Of a stretch of DNA of 64,000 nucleotides, positions 23,029 through 32,909 are shown piece after piece. Both the position numbers and the translations under genes were made by a program. Numbering within the stretch: position 1 is the stretch's first letter; each line of letters starts with the position of its first letter. The DNA is taken from the NCBI RefSeq assembly GCF_001426885.1, contig NZ_LMFP01000003.1:627306-691305 (forward strand), read 5' to 3'. This stretch comes from Pelomonas sp. Root1444. GTDB lineage: Bacteria > Pseudomonadota > Gammaproteobacteria > Burkholderiales > Burkholderiaceae_C. The notes under the pieces are model-generated. The model was not told where the DNA came from, searched no databases, and saw only the letters and a list, made by a program, of their open reading frames with translations.

Positions 23029-23540
23029 CCACGCCGGCCGTCACCGGCGCCACGCCCCCGGGCCTGGCGCGCCGTTTCGCGGCGGTGCTGTATGACGGCG
23101 CGCTGCTGTTCGGCGTCATTTTCTTTGCCGGCTTCCTGTACTCCGTCCTTACGCGGCAGGACCACGCGCTGCACGGCCGCTACGGGTTGATGGCGGTGGC
23201 CTACGTCCTGATGCCCGGGCTGTACTTCGTCGGCTTCTGGACCCGTTCGGGCCAGACGCTCGCGATGACGACCTGGCACCTGCGCGTGACGGACACGCGC
23301 GGGCAGCTTCTGCGCTGGCCCCGGGCGGCGCTGCGCTACCTGTTCAGCTGGCTGTGGTTCCTACCGGCGCTGGCCTGCTTCAAGCTTGCGGGCCTGCAGG
23401 GCGGTGCCGCATTGGCGGGCTGCCTGGTGGCTGGCATCGGTGGCTACCTGCTGGTGGCACGGCTGCATCCTCAGCGCCTGTTCCTGCACGATGTCCTCTC
23501 GGGTTCGCGCGTGGTCACCCAACTTCCCCTGCGTTCATGA
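23025..23540 (+). CDS. RDD family membrane protein
   Basis: The 171-aa protein has about four transmembrane helices and the RDD pattern: LARRFAAVLYDGALLFGVIF with the Arg-Asp pair, then TLAMTTWHLRVTDTRGQ, and LFLHDVLSGSRVV at the end. The family is poorly characterised; some members affect ion transport. It overlaps DUF3106 by 4 bp and dgkA by 4 bp, so it is part of the same translationally coupled operon. Confidence 0.88.
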   Translation: MTTPAVTGATPPGLARRFAAVLYDGALLFGVIFFAGFLYSVLTRQDHALHGRYGLMAVAYVLMPGLYFVGFWTRSGQTLAMTTWHLRVTDTRGQLLRWPRAALRYLFSWLWFLPALACFKLAGLQGGAALAGCLVAGIGGYLLVARLHPQRLFLHDVLSGSRVVTQLPLRS

Positions 23541-23914
23541 CCAATCCGCACAAGGGCCGCACCGGCCTGGACCGCATCCGCCACGCCGCGGGCTACTCCT
23601 GGGCGGGCCTGAAGGCCGCCTACACCGGCGAGAGCGCCTTCCGCCAGGAGACCTGGCTCGTCATCGTGGCGGCGCCTTTGGCCTTCTGGCTGGGCCAGGG
23701 CTGGGTGCAGGTCGCGCTGCTGCTCGGCTCGCTGGTGCTGCTGCTCATCGTGGAGCTGCTGAACTCGGCCATCGAGGCCGTCGTCGACCGCGTCTCCTTC
23801 GAGCGCCACGAGCTGTCCAAGCGCGCCAAGGACATCGCCAGCGCCGCCGTGCTGATGGCGCTGCTGCTGGCCGCCGGCATCTGGGCCGGGGCCGCCTGGC
23901 AGCACCTGCGCTGA
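23537..23914 (+). CDS. dgkA: Diacylglycerol kinase
   Basis: DgkA is a small integral-membrane kinase that recycles diacylglycerol to phosphatidic acid. It has 125 aa and three helices. The family core is visible in AGLKAAYTGESAFRQE and in VELLNSAIEAVVDRV, where Glu and Asn bind Mg-ATP, followed by KRAKDIASAAV. It overlaps the RDD gene by ATGA. Confidence 0.95.
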   Translation: MTNPHKGRTGLDRIRHAAGYSWAGLKAAYTGESAFRQETWLVIVAAPLAFWLGQGWVQVALLLGSLVLLLIVELLNSAIEAVVDRVSFERHELSKRAKDIASAAVLMALLLAAGIWAGAAWQHLR

Positions 23915-23939
23915 CCCAGCTGTGCGACAGTCGGGCGCG

Positions 23940-24725
23940 ATGAAGACGCGGCCCGGCTTCGAACTCCTGCGCAGCGGCGTGGCCGGCATCGAGGCCGTCG
24001 CCGCCGATTCGGCGCATGCGTTCGGCCGGCACACTCACGAGCAGTTCGGCATCGGCCTCATCGAGCGCGGCGCCCAGAAGTCGGCCAGTGGGCGCGGCGT
24101 CGTCGAGGCCTGTGCAGGCGACCTGATCACCGTCAACCCGGGCGAGGTGCACGACGGCAAGCCGGTCGATGCGACAGGGCGGCGCTGGCGCATGCTCTAT
24201 CTGGACCCTGCCCCGGTACTCGATGCGGCGCGGGACATCGCCCCGTGTGCCAGCTTCGAGTTCACCGCGCCGGTCCTCCGCGACGCCGCACTGAGCCTGC
24301 GCTTTCGTTCTCTATTCGATGCGACAACGGCTGGCGGGGACGCACTGCAGTCGGAAACCGCGTTGCTGGCGCTGATTGCGCAGCTGCTCAGGCCCACACC
24401 GCAACACGCAGCACCCGTGGCGAGCATCGCCCTGGCGCGCGAGCGCATCGATGACGACCCGGCGGCCGCGCCGACGCTCGCTGCCTTGGCCGCCGAGGCC
24501 GGCCTGAGCCGCTACCAGTTCCTGCGCGCCTTCACCCGCCTGACCGGCCTGCCGCCACATGCCTACCTGCTGCAGCGCCGTGTGCAGCACGCACGGCAAC
24601 TGGTGCGGCGCGGCCTGCCGCTGGCGGATGCAGCGGCGGCGAGCGGCTTCGCGGATCAGAGCCACATGACGCGCTGCTTCGTGCGCAGCCTCGGCATGAC
24701 GCCCGGCGCGTTCGCTCGGCCCTGA
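23940..24725 (+). CDS. AraC family transcriptional regulator
   Basis: This 261-aa protein has an N-terminal cupin-like sensing domain (HTHEQFGIGLIERGAQ, VNPGEVHDGKP) and a C-terminal AraC double helix-turn-helix (about residues 165-260, LSRYQFLRAFTRLTGLPPHA, FADQSHMTRCFVRSLGMTPG). ATG at 23940 is preferred over a GTG six codons upstream. It lies 65 bp before a LysE-type exporter gene on the same strand, which it may control. Confidence 0.92.
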   Translation: MKTRPGFELLRSGVAGIEAVAADSAHAFGRHTHEQFGIGLIERGAQKSASGRGVVEACAGDLITVNPGEVHDGKPVDATGRRWRMLYLDPAPVLDAARDIAPCASFEFTAPVLRDAALSLRFRSLFDATTAGGDALQSETALLALIAQLLRPTPQHAAPVASIALARERIDDDPAAAPTLAALAAEAGLSRYQFLRAFTRLTGLPPHAYLLQRRVQHARQLVRRGLPLADAAAASGFADQSHMTRCFVRSLGMTPGAFARP

Positions 24726-24790
24726 AATTTCGTTCAAGACCGCGCCGCGGTCGGCGGCGCAGCATGGGCCTCCCTTGAAGGAGCGCCTGC

Positions 24791-25402
24791 ATGAACCTCG
24801 AATTCCTGACCGTCTCGCTGCTCGTCGTCGCCTCGCCCGGCACGGGTGCTGCAGTGACCATCGCCACCGGCCTGTCGCGCGGCGCGCGCACGGCCGCCAT
24901 CGCAGCGCTGGGCTGCACGCTGGGCATCGTGCCCCACATGCTGGCCGCCGTGACCGGGCTGGCCGCGCTGCTGCACGCCAGCAGCCTGGCTTTCGAAGTG
25001 GTCAAGTTCGCGGGCGTCGCCTACCTGCTCTACCTGGCCTGGATGACCTGGCGCGAGCAGGGCGTCCTCAGGGTCGAGCCCGATGGCGCCACGCGCTCGG
25101 ACTGCGCGGTCATCCGGCACGCCGTGCTGGTGAACCTGCTCAACCCCAAGCTGTCGATGTTCTTCCTGGCTTTCCTGCCGCAATTCATCGCCCCGGACGA
25201 CGCCGCGCCGACCGTCACGATGCTGCAGCTGTCGGCCATCTTCATGGCCATGACCTTCGTGGTGTTCGCGCTCTACGGCGCCTTCGCGGCGCGCATGCGC
25301 GAGCACGTGTTGGGCAGCCCGACCACGATGACTTGGCTGCGGCGCAGCTTCGCGGCGACTTTCGTGGGCCTGGGCGTCAAGCTGGCGCTAACGACGCGCT
25401 GA
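24791..25402 (+). CDS. LysE family amino acid/metabolite exporter
   Basis: The 203-aa inner-membrane protein has about six hydrophobic segments. LysE/RhtB features are ASPGTGAAVTIATGLSRGAR near the N-terminus and AVLVNLLNPKLSMFFLAFLP in the middle. The substrate cannot be predicted; homoserine/threonine or a small amine are typical for the family. ATG start with AAGGAG about 6 nt upstream. It is next to an AraC gene. Confidence 0.92.
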   Translation: MNLEFLTVSLLVVASPGTGAAVTIATGLSRGARTAAIAALGCTLGIVPHMLAAVTGLAALLHASSLAFEVVKFAGVAYLLYLAWMTWREQGVLRVEPDGATRSDCAVIRHAVLVNLLNPKLSMFFLAFLPQFIAPDDAAPTVTMLQLSAIFMAMTFVVFALYGAFAARMREHVLGSPTTMTWLRRSFAATFVGLGVKLALTTR

Positions 25403-25460
25403 CGTATTGCGGGCCGAGCGCCGGGCCGCTCCCAAGCCGGCCCGTCAGGCGAGGGGCACG

Positions 25461-25832
<372 letters not shown>

Positions 25833-27827
25833 TTAAGCATGTTCATCGGGAATCCGGTCCAGGTCCGCCAGCCACACAGCGGCCTCGGAATCGCTGGGTG
25901 CACGCCAGTCGCCGCGGGGGGACAGCGAGCCGCCGCTGCCGACCTTGGGTGCGTTCGGCACGCAGCTGCGCTTGAACTGGCTGCCCTTGAAGAAGCGCTG
26001 CACGAAGATGCGCAGCACGCGCTTGATCTCGGCGAGCGCATAGGTGTCGTGCCAGGCGTGCTGCGCCAGGAAGGCGATCTTGGCCGGCGCGTATCCGTAG
26101 CGGAGCGTGGAGAAGAGGTTGAAGTCCTGCAGTGCATAGGCTCCGACGGTGGCCTGCGTGCTCTGCAGGCTGCCGGGCACGAGCTCGGGGCTGATCTCCG
26201 TGTCGAGGATGTCCAGCAGCACCTGCGTGTCGGTGCCGGCACCGAGCAGGCCGCGCTCGGCCACCCAGCGCACCAGGTGTTGGATCAGCGTCTTGGGCAC
26301 GCTCGCATTGACGTTGTAGTGCGACATGTGGTCGCCCACGCCATAGGTGCACCAGCCCAGCGCCAGTTCGGACAGGTCACCGGTGCCGAGCACCATGCCG
26401 CCCTCCAGGTTGGCCAGGCGGAACAGATGGCTGGTGCGCTCGCCGGCCTGCACGTTCTCGAAGGTGACGTCATAGACGGGCTTCGCATCGCTGTGCGGAT
26501 GGCCGATGTCCTTCAGCATCTGCGTGCAACTGGGCCGGATGTCGATCTCGCGCGCCTCGCAGCCCACCGCCGCCATCAGGCGCCGCGCCTGTTCGCGCGT
26601 GCGCTCGCCGGTGGCGAAGCCCGGCATGGTCACGCCGATGATGTTCGTGCGCGGCAGGCCCAGCGCGTCCATCGCGCGTGCCGCGACGATCAGCGCCTGC
26701 GTGGAATCCAGCCCGCCCGAGATGCCGACGACGAGCTTGTGGACGCCGCTGGAGGCCAGGCGCTGCGTCAGGCCCTGGACCTGGATGTTGTAGACCTCCT
26801 GGCAGCGCTCGTCGCGGCGGCCGGGGTCCGCGGGCACATAGGGGAAGCGCTCGACGCGGCGGCGCAAGGCCAGCGGTTTGTCGCGATCCAGATCCAGCCT
26901 GAAATCGACATGGCGGAAGGCGGCCAGCTGCGCCGCATGCAGGCGCACAGACTGGCCGAAGCTGGTTTGCCGCATGCGCTCGCGGGCCAGGCGTTCGAGG
27001 TCCACGTCCGCCGTCACGAGCTGCGAGCGGCGCTGGAAGCGCTCGGACTCGACGAGCAGCTCGCCGTTTTCGCAAATGAGGGCCTGGCCGTCCCAGGCGA
27101 GGTCGGTCGTCGACTCGCCGGCACCGGCCGACGAGTAGACATAGGCCGCCAGGCAGCGCGCCGACTGCTGCGACACCAGCTGGCGCCGGTAGCCGGCCTT
27201 GCCGATGACGACGTTGGACGCCGACAGGTTGACGAGCACGGTCGCCCCGGCCAGCGCCGCGAAGGACGACGGCGGGATCGGCGTCCACACGTCCTCGCAG
27301 ATCTCCACATGCAGGCGCAGCAGCGGCAGGTCCTCGGCGGTGAAGATCTGGCGGCTGCCGAAGGGCACCTGCTGGCCCAGCAGCGAGACGGTGGCCACGG
27401 TCGCCTCCTCGCCCGAGCTGAACTGGCGCGCCTCGTAGAACTCACCGTAGTTGGGCAGGAAGGTCTTGGGCACCACACCCAGGATGCGGCCGCGCTGCAG
27501 CACGACGGCGCAGTTGAACAGGCGCTGCTCGACGCGCAGCGGCATGCCGACGACAGCGACGGTGGGCAGCGCCGCGCTGGCGGCCAGCACGGCGGCCAGG
27601 GCCGCCTCGCAGCCGTCGAGCAGTGCGCGCTGGTGGAAGAGGTCGTCGCAGCTGTAGGCCGACAGGCCCAGCTCCGGAAAGGCCATGACGGCCACGTCGT
27701 CGGCCGCGGCCTGCTTCAGCAACGAAATTGTATGTTCGGCATTGAAGACGGGATCGGCCACGCGGCACAGGGGCAGGCCCACGGCCAGTCGGGCGAAGTC
27801 GTGGCTGTAGAGGTTGTCGAAGCGCAT
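25833..27827 (-). CDS. nadE: Glutamine-dependent NAD+ synthetase
   Basis: NadE amidates nicotinic acid adenine dinucleotide with ammonia released from glutamine. The 664-aa enzyme has an N-terminal nitrilase-type glutaminase (Glu in [11 protein letters not shown], Lys in [12 protein letters not shown], Cys in [10 protein letters not shown]) and a C-terminal synthetase with the PP-loop [15 protein letters not shown] chose the ATG at 27827 because AGGA lies 8 nt upstream; an in-frame ATG three codons earlier has no ribosome-binding site. It is transcribed towards glnB. Confidence 0.96.
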   Translation of the reverse strand: MRFDNLYSHDFARLAVGLPLCRVADPVFNAEHTISLLKQAAADDVAVMAFPELGLSAYSCDDLFHQRALLDGCEAALAAVLAASAALPTVAVVGMPLRVEQRLFNCAVVLQRGRILGVVPKTFLPNYGEFYEARQFSSGEEATVATVSLLGQQVPFGSRQIFTAEDLPLLRLHVEICEDVWTPIPPSSFAALAGATVLVNLSASNVVIGKAGYRRQLVSQQSARCLAAYVYSSAGAGESTTDLAWDGQALICENGELLVESERFQRRSQLVTADVDLERLARERMRQTSFGQSVRLHAAQLAAFRHVDFRLDLDRDKPLALRRRVERFPYVPADPGRRDERCQEVYNIQVQGLTQRLASSGVHKLVVGISGGLDSTQALIVAARAMDALGLPRTNIIGVTMPGFATGERTREQARRLMAAVGCEAREIDIRPSCTQMLKDIGHPHSDAKPVYDVTFENVQAGERTSHLFRLANLEGGMVLGTGDLSELALGWCTYGVGDHMSHYNVNASVPKTLIQHLVRWVAERGLLGAGTDTQVLLDILDTEISPELVPGSLQSTQATVGAYALQDFNLFSTLRYGYAPAKIAFLAQHAWHDTYALAEIKRVLRIFVQRFFKGSQFKRSCVPNAPKVGSGGSLSPRGDWRAPSDSEAAVWLADLDRIPDEHA

Positions 27828-27925
27828 GGGCGTCATCCTGCCATCAAGCGGGCCCTGCGCACCGCCGGTGCGGGCGATGCCCGACAGTTTTCAGTGGCCT
27901 GGCCCGGCCCTATAGAGTGGATGCC

Positions 27926-29104
27926 ATGCCCACCATCCGCGTCGACGACTCACCGGCCGCCTTGGCACCCGACGCCTGGAATCGCCTGCTGGCCGCGTCT
28001 GCACAGCCCACGCCGTTCATGCGACACGAGTACCTGCAGGCGCTGCACGACTCCGGCTCGGCCGTGGCCGGCACCGGCTGGCAGCCGATGTTCCTGAGCG
28101 TCTGGGACGACGCGCGCTTGGTCGCCGCCTGCCCGGCCTGGCTGAAGACGCATTCCTACGGCGAGTACGTGTTCGACTGGGCCTGGGCCGATGCCTACCG
28201 CCGCCATGGCCTGCGCTACTACCCCAAGCTGCTGGTGGCCGTGCCGTTCACGCCGGTGCCGGGCAGCCGGTTGCTGGCGGTGGACGACGCCTCGCGCCTG
28301 CTGCTGGCCCAGGCGCTGCGGGGCCTGGCCGGCGAGACGCACGCCTCGTCGCTGCACGTGCTGTTCGGCGACCCGGCCGACCAGGCAGCGCTGGCAGCCG
28401 CCGGCTGCACCGCGCGCGCCGGTGTGCAGTTCCACTGGACCAACGGCGGCGATGCCGACTTCGCTGCCTTCCTGGCGCGCCTGCAGCGCGACAAGCGCAA
28501 GAAGATCCAGCAGGAGCAGCGCCGCGTGCGCGAGGCCGGCGTCGTGTTGGAGGCTCGCGAGGGCGCAGCCATCTCGCCCGCAGACTGGGACTTCTTCTAC
28601 CGCTGCTACCAGCAGACCTACCGCGAACACCACAGCACGCCCTACCTCAGCCGCGACTTCTTCGCCCGCATGGCCAGCGACATGCCGGCGCACTGGCTGA
28701 TGTTCACGGCGCGGCAAGGGGGCGAGCGCGTGGCCTGCTCGCTGATCGCGCTGGACCCGCAGCGCCGCGCCGCATTCGGCCGCTACTGGGGCGCCGTCGA
28801 GCACATCCCCCACCTGCACTTCGACGCCTGCTACTACCAGCCGCTGGCCTGGTGCATGGCCCACGGCTACCAGCGCTTCGAGGGCGGCGCGCAAGGCGAG
28901 CACAAGATGGCGCGCGGCCTGATGCCCACGCCCACGGCGTCCAGCCACTGGCTGGCGCATCCCGCGTTCGCCGACGCGGTCAACGACTTCCTGGCCCGCG
29001 AGGGCGAGGCAATCGCGGGCTACGTCGACGAGCTCGGCGAACACACGCCGTTCAAAACAAAAAACGCCGCGGATGCGGCGTCTTCGAGGGCAGGCGAAAG
29101 CTGA
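27926..29104 (+). CDS. GNAT/FemAB-like N-acyltransferase (COG3146 type)
   Basis: This 392-aa protein belongs to a family of predicted N-acyltransferases with two GNAT-like halves. Recognisable segments are PFMRHEYLQALHDSGSAV, AWADAYRRHGLRYYPKLLVA, LQRDKRKKIQQEQRRV, CYQQTYREHHSTPYLSRDFF, and FEGGAQGEHKMARGLMPT. The substrate is unknown. The start is ATG at 27926, or GTG at 27917. Its last codons contain the ppa terminator of the other strand, which explains the odd tail KTKNAADAASSRAGES. It ends one base before the ppa stop codon. Confidence 0.85.
   Translation: MPTIRVDDSPAALAPDAWNRLLAASAQPTPFMRHEYLQALHDSGSAVAGTGWQPMFLSVWDDARLVAACPAWLKTHSYGEYVFDWAWADAYRRHGLRYYPKLLVAVPFTPVPGSRLLAVDDASRLLLAQALRGLAGETHASSLHVLFGDPADQAALAAAGCTARAGVQFHWTNGGDADFAAFLARLQRDKRKKIQQEQRRVREAGVVLEAREGAAISPADWDFFYRCYQQTYREHHSTPYLSRDFFARMASDMPAHWLMFTARQGGERVACSLIALDPQRRAAFGRYWGAVEHIPHLHFDACYYQPLAWCMAHGYQRFEGGAQGEHKMARGLMPTPTASSHWLAHPAFADAVNDFLAREGEAIAGYVDELGEHTPFKTKNAADAASSRAGES
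29053..29081 (-). terminator. ppa terminator embedded in the end of the acyltransferase gene
   Basis: On the minus strand ACGCCGC and GCGGCGT pair with a 4-nt loop (29064-29081), followed by TTTTTTGTTTTG. It is a strong intrinsic terminator for ppa and at the same time codes for residues of the convergent gene. Confidence 0.88.
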
Positions 29105-29644
29105 TTACTTCGCCAGCGTCTTGGCGTAGTTCGCCATGCCTTCGGTGATTTCGGACTTGGCCTTCTCCGGGCCTTCCCAGCCCTTGACCTTGACCCACTT
29201 GCCGGCTTCCAGGTCCTTGTAGTGCTCGAAGAAATGCTGGATGGCCTTGATGCGCATCGGGTTCACGTCCTCGATCTTCTCCCAGTGGCTGTACATGGGC
29301 AGGATCTTGTTGGTCGGCACGGCCAGCAGCTTGGCGTCGCCGCCGGCCTCGTCGTCCATCATCAGCACGCCCAGCGGGCGGCAGGTGACGACGACGCCGG
29401 GCGTCAGCGCGAACGGGGTGATGACCAGCACGTCCACCGGGTCGCCGTCGTCGGCCAGCGTCCTGGGGATGTACCCGTAGTTGCACGGGTAGTACATCGG
29501 CGTCGTCAGGAAGCGATCGACGAACAGCGCACCGCTGTCTTTGTCGACCTCGTACTTAATCGGGTCGGCATTCATCGGGATCTCGATGATGACGTTGAAC
29601 TCGTCGGGCGCCTTGGCGCCGGGGGTCACGTTGTGCAGGCTCAT
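29105..29644 (-). CDS. ppa: Inorganic pyrophosphatase, soluble family I
   Basis: Ppa hydrolyses pyrophosphate in the cytosol. The 179-aa length and hexameric family I motifs fit: KYEVDKDSGALFVDRF, YPCNYGYIPRT, and the metal site DGDPVDVLV. The ATG start gives MSLHNVTPGAKAPDEFN. A membrane pyrophosphatase gene (hppA) lies divergently 163 bp away, so the cell can either waste or conserve the energy of pyrophosphate. Confidence 0.98.
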   Translation of the reverse strand: MSLHNVTPGAKAPDEFNVIIEIPMNADPIKYEVDKDSGALFVDRFLTTPMYYPCNYGYIPRTLADDGDPVDVLVITPFALTPGVVVTCRPLGVLMMDDEAGGDAKLLAVPTNKILPMYSHWEKIEDVNPMRIKAIQHFFEHYKDLEAGKWVKVKGWEGPEKAKSEITEGMANYAKTLAK

Positions 29645-29807
29645 GGTCGTCGTTCTTGGGGGCTGGAAAACCCGCATTCTAGATTTCCCGTACTGCACTG
29701 GTAAACGCGCAAGCCCGGGGCGAAACCCGGCCCTTAAGCTCAAACCGCCGAGCCCAGGCATACCCTGCCCCGGGCCATGGATCACACGCTAAACAGGAGA
29801 CTCATAC

Positions 29808-31979
29808 ATGTCGACGGAAATGGCGCTGTACTTCGCGCTGGCCTGCGGCCTCGCGGCCGTTCTTTATGGCTTCATTCAACGAAGCTGGATCCTGAGCCAA
29901 GACGCGGGCAACGCCCGCATGCAGGAGATCGCAGCGGCGATCCAGCAGGGCGCTGCCGCCTACCTGGGCCGCCAGTACCGCACCATCGCCATCGTCGGCG
30001 TCGTGCTGGCCATCGCGATCGCGGTGTCGGGCCTGGGCACGACGACGGCCGTCGGCTTCGTCATCGGCGCGGTGCTGTCGGGCATCTGCGGCTTCATCGG
30101 CATGAACATCTCGGTGCGCGCCAACGTGCGCACCGCGCAGGCGGCCTCCAAGGGCATCGGCCCGGCGCTGGACGTGGCCTTCAAGGGCGGCGCCATCACC
30201 GGCATGCTGGTCGTGGGCCTGGGCTTGCTGGGCGTGGGCGGCTTCTACATGGCCATCGGCGGCGGGCATGACAGCGCGGCGCTCAAGCCCATGCTGGGCC
30301 TGGCCTTCGGCTCCTCGCTGATCTCCATCTTCGCGCGCCTGGGCGGCGGCATCTTCACCAAGGGCGCGGACGTCGGCGCCGACCTGGTCGGCAAGGTCGA
30401 GGCGGGCATCCCCGAGGACGACCCGCGCAACCCGGCCGTGATTGCCGACAACGTGGGCGACAACGTCGGCGACTGCGCTGGCATGGCGGCCGACCTGTTC
30501 GAGACCTATGCCGTCACGCTGATCGCCGCGATGGCGCTGGGCGCCCTGATGGTGACCGGCAGCAGCGCGATGGCCGGCGTCGTCTACCCGCTTGCATTGG
30601 GTGGCGTGTCCATCATCGCGTCCATCATCGGCTGCTACTTCGTCAAGGCCAGCCCCGGCATGAAGAACGTGATGCCGGCGCTGTACAAGGGCCTGATCGT
30701 GGCCGGGGTGCTGAGCCTGATCGCCTTCTTCTTCGTGACCCGCGCGATGTTCCCCGGCGACATCCAGCTCGCCGGCGGCGGCACGACCAACGCCATGGCG
30801 CTGTTCGGCGCCTGCGCGGTGGGCCTGATCCTGACCGCGGCGATGGTCTGGATCACCGAGTACTACACCGGCACCCAGTACCACCCGGTGCAACACGTGG
30901 CGCAGGCCTCCACCACCGGCCACGGCACCAACGTCATCGCGGGCCTGGGCGTGTCGATGAAGTCCACCGCCTGGCCGGTGCTGTTCGTCTGCGCGGCCAT
31001 CTACTCGGCCTATGCGATGGCGGGCCTGTACGGCATCGCGGTGGCGGCCACCTCCATGCTGAGCATGGCCGGCATCGTCGTTGCGCTGGACGCCTACGGC
31101 CCCATCACCGACAACGCCGGCGGCATCGCCGAGATGGCCGAGCTGCCCGAGAGCGTGCGCGACGTCACCGACCCGCTGGACGCCGTGGGCAACACGACCA
31201 AGGCCGTCACCAAGGGCTATGCCATCGGCTCCGCCGGCCTGGCGGCGCTGGTGCTGTTTGCCGACTACACGCACGCGCTGGAAGCGCGCGGCATGCATGT
31301 CAGCTTCGACCTGTCGGACCACAAGGTCATCCTGGGCCTGTTCCTCGGCGGCCTGATCCCCTACCTGTTCGGTGCCATGGCGATGGAGGCGGTGGGCCGC
31401 GCGGCGGGCGCCGTCGTCGTCGAGGTGCGCAAGCAGTTCGCCGACGGCGCCATCATGGCCGGCCAGCGCAAGCCCGACTACAGCGCCGCGGTCGACATGC
31501 TGACCACCGCGGCCATCAAGGAAATGATCGTGCCGTCGCTGCTGCCGGTGGCCGCGCCCATCATCGTGGGCCTCGTCCTCGGCCCGGCGGCGCTGGGCGG
31601 CCTGCTCATGGGCACCATCGTCACCGGCCTGTTCGTCGGCATCTCCATGTGCACCGGCGGCGGCGCCTGGGACAACGCCAAGAAGCTGATCGAGGAAGGC
31701 TTCACCGACGACAAGGGCGTAATGCACAAGAAGGGCTCGGAAGCGCACAAGGCCGCCGTCACCGGCGACACCGTGGGCGACCCCTACAAGGACACCGCCG
31801 GCCCGGCCGTGAACCCGCTGATCAAGATCATCAACATCGTCGCGCTGCTGATCGTGCCGCTGCTGCCCCTGCCCTCCGGCAGCCAGGCCCCCACGCCCAC
31901 GCAGGCGGCGGCAATGGCAGCGCCGGCCGAGCTGGCGGCCAGCGTGGCCGAGCTGCCGGCCTCGGCCGCATCCCAGTAG
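29808..31979 (+). CDS. hppA: Membrane-bound proton-translocating pyrophosphatase, K+-independent type
   Basis: HppA pumps protons across the inner membrane with pyrophosphate as energy source. The 723-aa protein has about 16 hydrophobic segments. The substrate-site motifs are [20 protein letters not shown] and [19 protein letters not shown], plus the C-terminal [19 protein letters not shown]. The motif GNTTKA carries Lys where K+-dependent enzymes have Ala, so I predict the K+-independent H+-pumping form. The C-terminus has an Ala/Pro-rich extension after the last helix. Confidence 0.96.
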   Translation: MSTEMALYFALACGLAAVLYGFIQRSWILSQDAGNARMQEIAAAIQQGAAAYLGRQYRTIAIVGVVLAIAIAVSGLGTTTAVGFVIGAVLSGICGFIGMNISVRANVRTAQAASKGIGPALDVAFKGGAITGMLVVGLGLLGVGGFYMAIGGGHDSAALKPMLGLAFGSSLISIFARLGGGIFTKGADVGADLVGKVEAGIPEDDPRNPAVIADNVGDNVGDCAGMAADLFETYAVTLIAAMALGALMVTGSSAMAGVVYPLALGGVSIIASIIGCYFVKASPGMKNVMPALYKGLIVAGVLSLIAFFFVTRAMFPGDIQLAGGGTTNAMALFGACAVGLILTAAMVWITEYYTGTQYHPVQHVAQASTTGHGTNVIAGLGVSMKSTAWPVLFVCAAIYSAYAMAGLYGIAVAATSMLSMAGIVVALDAYGPITDNAGGIAEMAELPESVRDVTDPLDAVGNTTKAVTKGYAIGSAGLAALVLFADYTHALEARGMHVSFDLSDHKVILGLFLGGLIPYLFGAMAMEAVGRAAGAVVVEVRKQFADGAIMAGQRKPDYSAAVDMLTTAAIKEMIVPSLLPVAAPIIVGLVLGPAALGGLLMGTIVTGLFVGISMCTGGGAWDNAKKLIEEGFTDDKGVMHKKGSEAHKAAVTGDTVGDPYKDTAGPAVNPLIKIINIVALLIVPLLPLPSGSQAPTPTQAAAMAAPAELAASVAELPASAASQ

Positions 31980-32000
31980 ACCCAGGTAAATCCCCATGCG

Positions 32001-32031
32001 ACGGCCCGTGAATTGACAGTCCACGGGCCGT
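32001..32031 (+). terminator. Stem-loop after hppA
   Basis: ACGGCCCGTG (32001-32010) and CACGGGCCGT (32022-32031) form a perfect 10-bp stem with an 11-nt loop. It lacks a T run, so it may be a weak terminator or an mRNA 3'-end stabiliser. Confidence 0.5.
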
Positions 32032-32065
32032 TCCCACGCCTGGGGCCGGGGCAGAATCGCGGCTC

Positions 32066-32908
32066 ATGGCACGCACGGCGATCACCCGGCACGAACTGAC
32101 ACGGCGGCGTGAGCAGTTGCAGGACATGCGGCGCTACCTGGCCGTGCTGGAAGCCGACCACGACGGCGCCCGCGCCAAGCTGCTGGGCTTTCGGCTGCGC
32201 TATCTGGAGACGTTAGGCCCGCTGATGCGCGAGCTCGACGACCTGGAAGCCCAGCTGCACCAGGCCACTGCGCTGCTGTCCGAGGCCTTGAGGCGCCAGG
32301 GCGTCGATGCCCCGCTGCCGACCGCGCCGCGCGGCAAGCCCTGGCCCGACATTCCCGCCCTGCCCGAAGCGACGCCGCTGCCGCCCGAGCCCACCGGCCC
32401 GCTGACCGACCTGCCGCCACCCAGCCTGAAGACGCTGTACCGCCGCGCGGCCATGCGCTTCCACCCGGACCTCGCGCCGCCCGGCCCCGAGCGCGCCGTT
32501 TGCGAGCAGCGCATGATGGTCGTCAACGACGCCTACGAACGCGGCGACCGGCCGTGCCTCGAAACCCTGCTGCTGGCTGCCGGCGAGCTGCCGGAGAAGG
32601 TCATCGGCGGCCCGGCCGACGCGGTGCGCGCCTGGCTGGGGCTGTGCGAGCACCTCGTGCAGGGCCGCATCCGCGTCGTGCAGGCGCAGACGGCGCTGCT
32701 GCACGGCCTGCAGATGCATGAGTTGCGCATCGCGATCGAACGCGCGGAGGCCGGCGGCATGCGTCCGCTGGACATCATGGCCGCGCGGCTCAGGGCACAG
32801 ATCGCGGAACGGCGGCAGGAGCTGTACATCGGGCAGCGCCTGCAACCCGATTCGGACCTGGCACAGAGCTTCGTGAAGCAGCGCCAGGCGCGAATCGGCG
32901 GCCGCTGA
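32066..32908 (+). CDS. J-domain-like protein with N-terminal coiled coil
   Basis: The 280-aa protein is hypothetical. Residues 10-78 are a charged helical stretch likely to form a coiled coil, followed by a Pro-rich linker (80-118). Residues 120-165 look like helices II and III of a J domain, LKTLYRRAAMRFHPDLA, with the DnaK-stimulating HPD at 133-135 and MMVVNDAYE after it. The C-terminal half is helical (MHELRIAIERAEAGGMRPLD). It may be a DnaJ-type co-chaperone for a specific client, but no client is evident. It is convergent with the small unknown gene, one base apart. Confidence 0.75.
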   Translation: MARTAITRHELTRRREQLQDMRRYLAVLEADHDGARAKLLGFRLRYLETLGPLMRELDDLEAQLHQATALLSEALRRQGVDAPLPTAPRGKPWPDIPALPEATPLPPEPTGPLTDLPPPSLKTLYRRAAMRFHPDLAPPGPERAVCEQRMMVVNDAYERGDRPCLETLLLAAGELPEKVIGGPADAVRAWLGLCEHLVQGRIRVVQAQTALLHGLQMHELRIAIERAEAGGMRPLDIMAARLRAQIAERRQELYIGQRLQPDSDLAQSFVKQRQARIGGR

Positions 32909-32909
32909 A

